From contig NZ_VFMJ01000001.1 in assembly GCF_006715005.1 (NCBI RefSeq), positions 248,001 through 312,000 on the forward strand: a stretch of DNA of 64,000 bases, given 5' to 3'. Below, in pieces: positions 58,819-64,000 of this stretch. The translations under genes were made by a program, and so were the position numbers. The notes beneath the pieces were generated by a model, which worked only from the letters and a program-made list of their open reading frames with translations, made no database searches and was not told the DNA's origin. The first letter of the stretch is position 1, and every line of letters begins with the position of its first letter. Source of the DNA: Serratia marcescens (GTDB taxonomy: Bacteria > Pseudomonadota > Gammaproteobacteria > Enterobacterales > Enterobacteriaceae).

Positions 58819-61482
58819 TCACATTTTATCGTTGGGGGTGAGGGCCTCTGTCAACCGTTGCTCCAACTTTCTGCGCGTTTCTTGGTCGAGCGCGCGCCGC
58901 TCGCCGTCTGCCAGGATAAACAAATCCTCGACCCGCTCGCCGATGGTGGAAATGCGCGCGCCGTGCAGCGACAGCCCCAGGTCGGCGAACACTTCGCCCA
59001 CCCGAGCCAGCAGGCCGGGCTGGTCGAGCGCGGTCAGCTCCAGGTAGCTGCGACGGTCGGTGTGGGTCGGCAGGAAAGTGACCTCGGTCGGCACGCTGAA
59101 GTGGCGCAGCTTGGAAGAGGGCCGGCGCACGCGCGGCGGCTGATACTCCCGCTGGGTGATAGCCTGCAGCAAGGCTTGACGGATCGCCGCGTGGCGATCC
59201 TGCGCCAGCGGGCTGCCGTCCGGTTCCAGCACGATAAAGGTGTCCATCGCCATACCGTCGCGGTTGGTGAAGATCTGTGCGTCGTGCACGCTGAGGTTGC
59301 GGCGATCCATCTCCCCGGCGACGGCAGCGAACAGGTAAGGGCGATCCGGGCTCCAGATGAAGATCTCGGTGCCGCCGCGCGTCGCCTGGCGGCTGACCAG
59401 CACCAGCGGCTGGGTGGAGTCGTGGGCCAGCAGATGGCGGGCGTGCCAGGCCAGCTGATTCGGCGAGTGGCGCAGGAAATAGTCGGCGCGGCAGCGGCTC
59501 CAGATGCGATGCAGCGCCTCTTCGTCGATGTTGTCCATGCGCAGCAGCGCCAGCGCCTGCAGGCGGTGATGGCGTACGCGTTCGCGCAGATCCGGGCTGT
59601 TCTGCATGCCGCGGCGCAGCTGCTTCTCGGTGGCGAAGTACAGCTCGCGCAACAGGCTCTGCTTCCAGCTGTTCCACAGGGTTTCGTTGGTGGCGCAGAT
59701 GTCGGCCACCGTCAGGCACACCAGGTAACGCAGCCGGGTTTCGCTCTGCACTTCGCTGCTGAACTGCTGGATCACCGTCGGATCCTGGATGTCGCGGCGC
59801 TGCGCGGTGACCGACATCAGCAGGTGGCAGCGCACCAGCCAGGCCACCAGTTGGGTTTCTCGCGAGTTGAGGCCGTGCAGTTCGGCGAACTCCACCACGT
59901 CTTCCGCGCCGAGGATCGAGTGATCGCCGCCGCGCCCTTTGGCGATATCGTGGAACAACGCCGCCAGGAGCAGCAGTTCCGGGTGTGGCAGGCGTGGGTA
60001 CAGCTCCACGCACAGCGGATGGCGTGGCCGGGTTTGCGCATCGGCGAAGCTCTCCAGCTTTTGCAGCACGCGGATGGTGTGTTCATCGACGGTATAGGCG
60101 TGGAACAGATCGAACTGCATTTGCCCGACGATCTTGCCCCACTGTGGCATATAGGCCCACAGCACGCTGTGACGGTGCATCGGCACCAGCGCGCGCGATA
60201 CCGCGCCGGGGTGGCGCAGGATGGCCATAAACAGATCGCGCGCTTCCGGGATGGTGCACAGCGGCTGTTTCAGGTGACGGCGCGCGTGGCGCAGCTGCCG
60301 CACGGTGGTGGAGTAAATGCCCTTGATCTCGCGGTTGCGCACCATCAGGTAGAACATGCGCATGATGGCTTGCGGCTCGCGGATGAACAGCGTTTCGTCG
60401 CGCAGATCGATCAGATCGCCGCGCAGCTGGAAATCGTCGTTCAGCGGGCGCGGCTTCTCGGTGGCGTCCAGCGCCAGAATAGCTTCGTCGAACAGCTGCA
60501 GCAGCATGTGATTCAGCTCGCTGACGCGCCGCGTCATGCGGTAGAAGTCTTTCATCATGCGCTCGACCGGCTCGTTGCCTTCGCCTTCATAGCGCAGCAG
60601 CTGCGCCACGCTGAGCTGGCGATCGAACAGCAGACGGTTGTCGTAACGCGGCAGCACCAGATGCAGCGCAAAGCGGATGCGCCACAGGAAGCTCTGGCAT
60701 TCATTCAGTTCGTTGCGCTCGGCCTGGGTGAGGAAACCGAAACCGACCATTTCGTCCAGCGAGGTGGCGCCGAAGTGGCGGCGCGCCACCCACAGCAGGG
60801 TGTGGATGTCGCGCAGGCCGCCGGGGCTGCTTTTGATATCCGGCTCCAGGTTATAGCTGGTACCGTGGTAGCGCTGGTGGCGCTCCTGCTGCTCGTTGGT
60901 CTTGGCGTGGAAAAACTGTGGCGAAGGCCAGAAGCCGTCGCTGAAGATATGTTTTTGCATCTGCAGGAACAGCGCGACGTCGCCGCAGATCATGCGCGAC
61001 TCGATCAGGTTGGTGGCCACGGTCAGATCCGCCAATCCCTCCAGCAGGCACTCTTCCAGGGTGCGCACGCTGTGGCCGACCTCCAGCTTGAGATCCCACA
61101 GCAGGGTGATGAACTCGCCCACCCGCTGCGACTGGTGCTCAGTCAGCCGGCGCTGGCTGAGCACCAGCACGTCGATATCCGACAGCGGATGCAGCTCGCC
61201 GCGGCCATAGCCGCCGACCGCCACCAGCGCGGTTTCCGGGATATCTTCGAAACCGTAGAAGGTCCACAGCCGGCGCAGCAGGCGATCGATGAAGTCGCTG
61301 CGCGCCGCCACCAGGCTTTCGGCGCTGGCGCCGGCGTCGAATGCCGCCGCCAGCCACAGCTGGAACTGCTCCAGCCGCTGTTTCAGCACCGGGCAGGTGA
61401 GCTCGTCGTCGCCGTAGGCGCTGGGAGAGACGGGTGGCATCGGCACGGCCGGGGCCGCCTGTTGAAGGAGATTGTCAGACAT
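58819..61482 (-). CDS. glnD: Bifunctional uridylyltransferase/uridylyl-removing enzyme GlnD
   Basis: An 887-residue sensor of glutamine that uridylylates PII proteins when nitrogen is short and removes UMP when glutamine is high. N-terminal nucleotidyltransferase: [20 protein letters not shown]. Central HD domain: [20 protein letters not shown]. Two C-terminal ACT domains near 705 and 815 ([40 protein letters not shown]). I start at ATG 61480-61482 (MSDNLLQQ); the RBS is weak and the frame extends 37 codons through the map terminator, which argues against a longer start. Confidence 0.96.
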   Translation of the reverse strand: MSDNLLQQAAPAVPMPPVSPSAYGDDELTCPVLKQRLEQFQLWLAAAFDAGASAESLVAARSDFIDRLLRRLWTFYGFEDIPETALVAVGGYGRGELHPLSDIDVLVLSQRRLTEHQSQRVGEFITLLWDLKLEVGHSVRTLEECLLEGLADLTVATNLIESRMICGDVALFLQMQKHIFSDGFWPSPQFFHAKTNEQQERHQRYHGTSYNLEPDIKSSPGGLRDIHTLLWVARRHFGATSLDEMVGFGFLTQAERNELNECQSFLWRIRFALHLVLPRYDNRLLFDRQLSVAQLLRYEGEGNEPVERMMKDFYRMTRRVSELNHMLLQLFDEAILALDATEKPRPLNDDFQLRGDLIDLRDETLFIREPQAIMRMFYLMVRNREIKGIYSTTVRQLRHARRHLKQPLCTIPEARDLFMAILRHPGAVSRALVPMHRHSVLWAYMPQWGKIVGQMQFDLFHAYTVDEHTIRVLQKLESFADAQTRPRHPLCVELYPRLPHPELLLLAALFHDIAKGRGGDHSILGAEDVVEFAELHGLNSRETQLVAWLVRCHLLMSVTAQRRDIQDPTVIQQFSSEVQSETRLRYLVCLTVADICATNETLWNSWKQSLLRELYFATEKQLRRGMQNSPDLRERVRHHRLQALALLRMDNIDEEALHRIWSRCRADYFLRHSPNQLAWHARHLLAHDSTQPLVLVSRQATRGGTEIFIWSPDRPYLFAAVAGEMDRRNLSVHDAQIFTNRDGMAMDTFIVLEPDGSPLAQDRHAAIRQALLQAITQREYQPPRVRRPSSKLRHFSVPTEVTFLPTHTDRRSYLELTALDQPGLLARVGEVFADLGLSLHGARISTIGERVEDLFILADGERRALDQETRRKLEQRLTEALTPNDKM

Positions 61483-61495
61483 AGTGCGCAGCCCA

Positions 61496-61521
61496 TAAAA
61501 AAGGCCGGCAAAAGCCGGCCT
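61496..61521 (-). terminator. Terminator after map
   Basis: On the minus strand AGGCCGGC pairs with GCCGGCCT around four T and is followed by TTTTTTA. It lies between map and glnD. Confidence 0.85.
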
Positions 61522-61555
61522 GGTGATATTCTGCACGCGGCGTTCACCGCGGTGC

Positions 61556-62350
61556 TTACATCTCGTGCGTAATGATGTTGGGGATGGTGTCATCCTTGCG
61601 CAACGTCATTATCTCGCAGCCGTTATCAGTGACCACAATAGTATGCTCATACTGCGCCGACAAGCTGCGATCTTTGGTTTTTACCGTCCAGCCGTCTTTC
61701 ATGGTGCGGATGCGGTAGTCACCGGCGTTGACCATCGGTTCGATGGTGAAGGCCATGCCAGCCTGCAGCACTACGCCGCCGTCATCGGCATCATAGTGCA
61801 GCACCTGCGGCTCTTCGTGGAACACTTCGCCGATGCCGTGGCCGCAGTACTCGCGCACCACGGAGAACTTTTCGGCCTCGACGAATTGCTGGATAGCCTT
61901 GCCCAGGGTGCGCAGGCGGATGCCCGGCTTGACCATCTTCAGCGCCAGATACAGGCTTTCCTGAGTGATGCGGCACAGGCGCTCGCCCAGAATGGTCGGT
62001 TTGCCGACGATGAACATCTTTGAGGTGTCGCCGTGGAAACCGTCTTTAATCACGGTCACGTCGATATTGACGATGTCGCCGTCTTTCAGCGTTTTGTCGT
62101 CGCTCGGGATGCCGTGGCACACCACTTCGTTCACCGAGATGCACACGGATTTCGGGAAGCCGTGGTAGCCGAGGCAGGCGGAAATGGCCTGCTGTTCGTT
62201 GGTGATGTACTCGTGACAGATACGGTCCAGTTCGCCGGTGGTCACGCCAGGTTTGACGTGCGGCTCGATGATCTCCAGCACTTCGGCGGCCAGACGGCCG
62301 GCCACGCGCATTTTTTGGATGTCATCAGGTGTTTTAATTGAGATTGCCAT
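61556..62350 (-). CDS. map: Methionine aminopeptidase Map
   Basis: A 264-residue metalloenzyme that removes N-terminal methionine from new proteins; same length as E. coli. Metal ligands are in [20 protein letters not shown] (two Asp), [15 protein letters not shown] (His) and TIEPM (Glu), with a last Glu in YEHTIVV. Start ATG 62348-62350. Divergent from rpsB across the leader region. Confidence 0.97.
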   Translation of the reverse strand: MAISIKTPDDIQKMRVAGRLAAEVLEIIEPHVKPGVTTGELDRICHEYITNEQQAISACLGYHGFPKSVCISVNEVVCHGIPSDDKTLKDGDIVNIDVTVIKDGFHGDTSKMFIVGKPTILGERLCRITQESLYLALKMVKPGIRLRTLGKAIQQFVEAEKFSVVREYCGHGIGEVFHEEPQVLHYDADDGGVVLQAGMAFTIEPMVNAGDYRIRTMKDGWTVKTKDRSLSAQYEHTIVVTDNGCEIMTLRKDDTIPNIITHEM

Positions 62351-63421
<1,071 letters not shown>

Positions 63422-63477
63422 TAAGGCAAGCTCGTCACTGAGCCCTTATTAACCAGGTATTGACATATGTTGGTTAG

Positions 63478-63503
63478 GGGGGCCTGTAAAGGCCCCCTTT
63501 GCT
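63478..63503 (+). terminator. Attenuator-like hairpin between rpsB and tsf
   Basis: GGGGGCCT and AGGCCCCC pair around GTAA and are followed by TTTGCTT. It is probably a partial terminator that sets the S2 to EF-Ts ratio. Confidence 0.7.
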
Positions 63504-63550
63504 TATCTGAATGAGAACTGTCTCCACGCGAGATAACCGAGGAAAAATAA

Positions 63551-64000
63551 ATGGCTGATATTACCGCTGCCCTGGTAAAAGAACTGCGCGAGCGTACCGG
63601 CGCTGGCATGATGGATTGCAAGAAGGCGCTGGTTGAATCCAACGGCGACATCGAACTGGCAATCGAAAACATGCGTAAGTCCGGTGCGATCAAAGCCGCT
63701 AAAAAAGCAGGCAACGTAGCTGCTGACGGCGTGATCAAAACCAAGATCGAAGGCAACTACGGCATCATTCTGGAAGTTAACTGCCAGACTGACTTCGTAG
63801 CAAAAGACGCCGGTTTCCAGGCGTTCGCCGACAAAGTGCTGGATGCCGCTATGGCTGGCAAAATCACCGACGTTGACGTGCTGAAAGCACAGTTCGAAGA
63901 AGAGCGCGTAGCGCTGGTGGCAAAAATCGGCGAAAACATCAACATTCGTCGCGTTGCTTCCCTGGAAGGCGACGTGCTGGGCAGCTACCTTCACGGCGCG
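63551..64000 (+). CDS. tsf: Elongation factor Ts, N-terminal part (cut by window edge)
   Basis: The first 150 codons of EF-Ts, which exchanges GDP for GTP on EF-Tu. The N-terminus [20 protein letters not shown] followed by MDCKKAL, and the TDFVA motif ([14 protein letters not shown]), are conserved. RBS GAGGAAAAA. The gene continues past the right edge. Confidence 0.98.
   Translation, partial: MADITAALVKELRERTGAGMMDCKKALVESNGDIELAIENMRKSGAIKAAKKAGNVAADGVIKTKIEGNYGIILEVNCQTDFVAKDAGFQAFADKVLDAAMAGKITDVDVLKAQFEEERVALVAKIGENINIRRVASLEGDVLGSYLHGA

Noticed and set aside
58768-61572. A 934-codon open frame on the plus strand
   Set aside because: It is fully antisense to glnD, rich in Gln, His, Arg and Ala, with no recognisable domain; a by-product of high GC in codon positions.

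Overview
The window is chromosomal DNA of a GC-rich member of the Enterobacterales. Nearly every gene has a close Escherichia coli counterpart in the same order, and high GC, the protein sequences as I recall them, and an alpha-2-macroglobulin/PbpC pair point to Serratia or a near relative (inference). I see no insertion sequence, prophage, CRISPR array or rRNA operon. The foreign-looking part is the AT-rich left edge.

Layout. 1-4088 (minus strand): a chaperone-usher fimbrial operon (pilin, chaperone, usher, then a second subunit cut by the window edge), with an AT-rich upstream region. 4589-4952: two Hfq-type small RNA genes, a clear OmrA and a diverged OmrB-like copy upstream of it. 5016-11513: aas-lplT (phospholipid repair), tas, ygdR, ygdQ, mutH. 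11514-12209: mutH/rppH divergent gap with a DnaA-box cluster. 12210-18932: rppH-ptsP, lgt-thyA and the pseudopilin cluster ppdA-ppdB-ygdB-ppdC. 18965-32220: recC-ptrA-recB-recD and, convergently, argA with two ARG boxes. 32461-38472: amiC, three initiator tRNA genes, mltA, tcdA, csdE-csdA, ygdI. 38482-41318: gcvB sRNA, gcvA, ygdD, rlmM. 41358-45749: xni, ppnN, queF, syd and the CsrB RNA. 45795-47033: an aromatic-acid-type MFS transporter broken by one in-frame amber codon. 47212-57375: yqcC, a large alpha-2-macroglobulin gene, pbpC, truC, yqcA. 57433-64000: yaeH, dapD, glnD, map, then rpsB-tsf; this block sits far away in E. coli (about 4 min versus about 61-64 min), so a rearrangement boundary relative to E. 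coli lies near 57400.

Genes that work together: RecBCD for double-strand break repair; Aas and LplT for import and re-acylation of lysophospholipids; CsdA, CsdE and TcdA for sulfur transfer and tRNA ct6A formation; GcvA and GcvB for glycine and amino-acid control; CsrB as antagonist of CsrA, with a striking 28-bp palindrome upstream that resembles the UvrY site; YfhM and PbpC as a presumed periplasmic defence and wall-repair pair; GlnD and PtsP in nitrogen signalling.

No entirely new system stands out. The most interesting items are the amber-interrupted transporter, the OmrB-like degenerate sRNA, the DnaA-box cluster, the shortened GcvB R1 region, the membrane-anchored alpha-2-macroglobulin inserted between yqcC and truC, and the fimbrial island next to the omr genes. 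All identifications come from reading the sequence and from memory of E. coli homologues; no database search was run.
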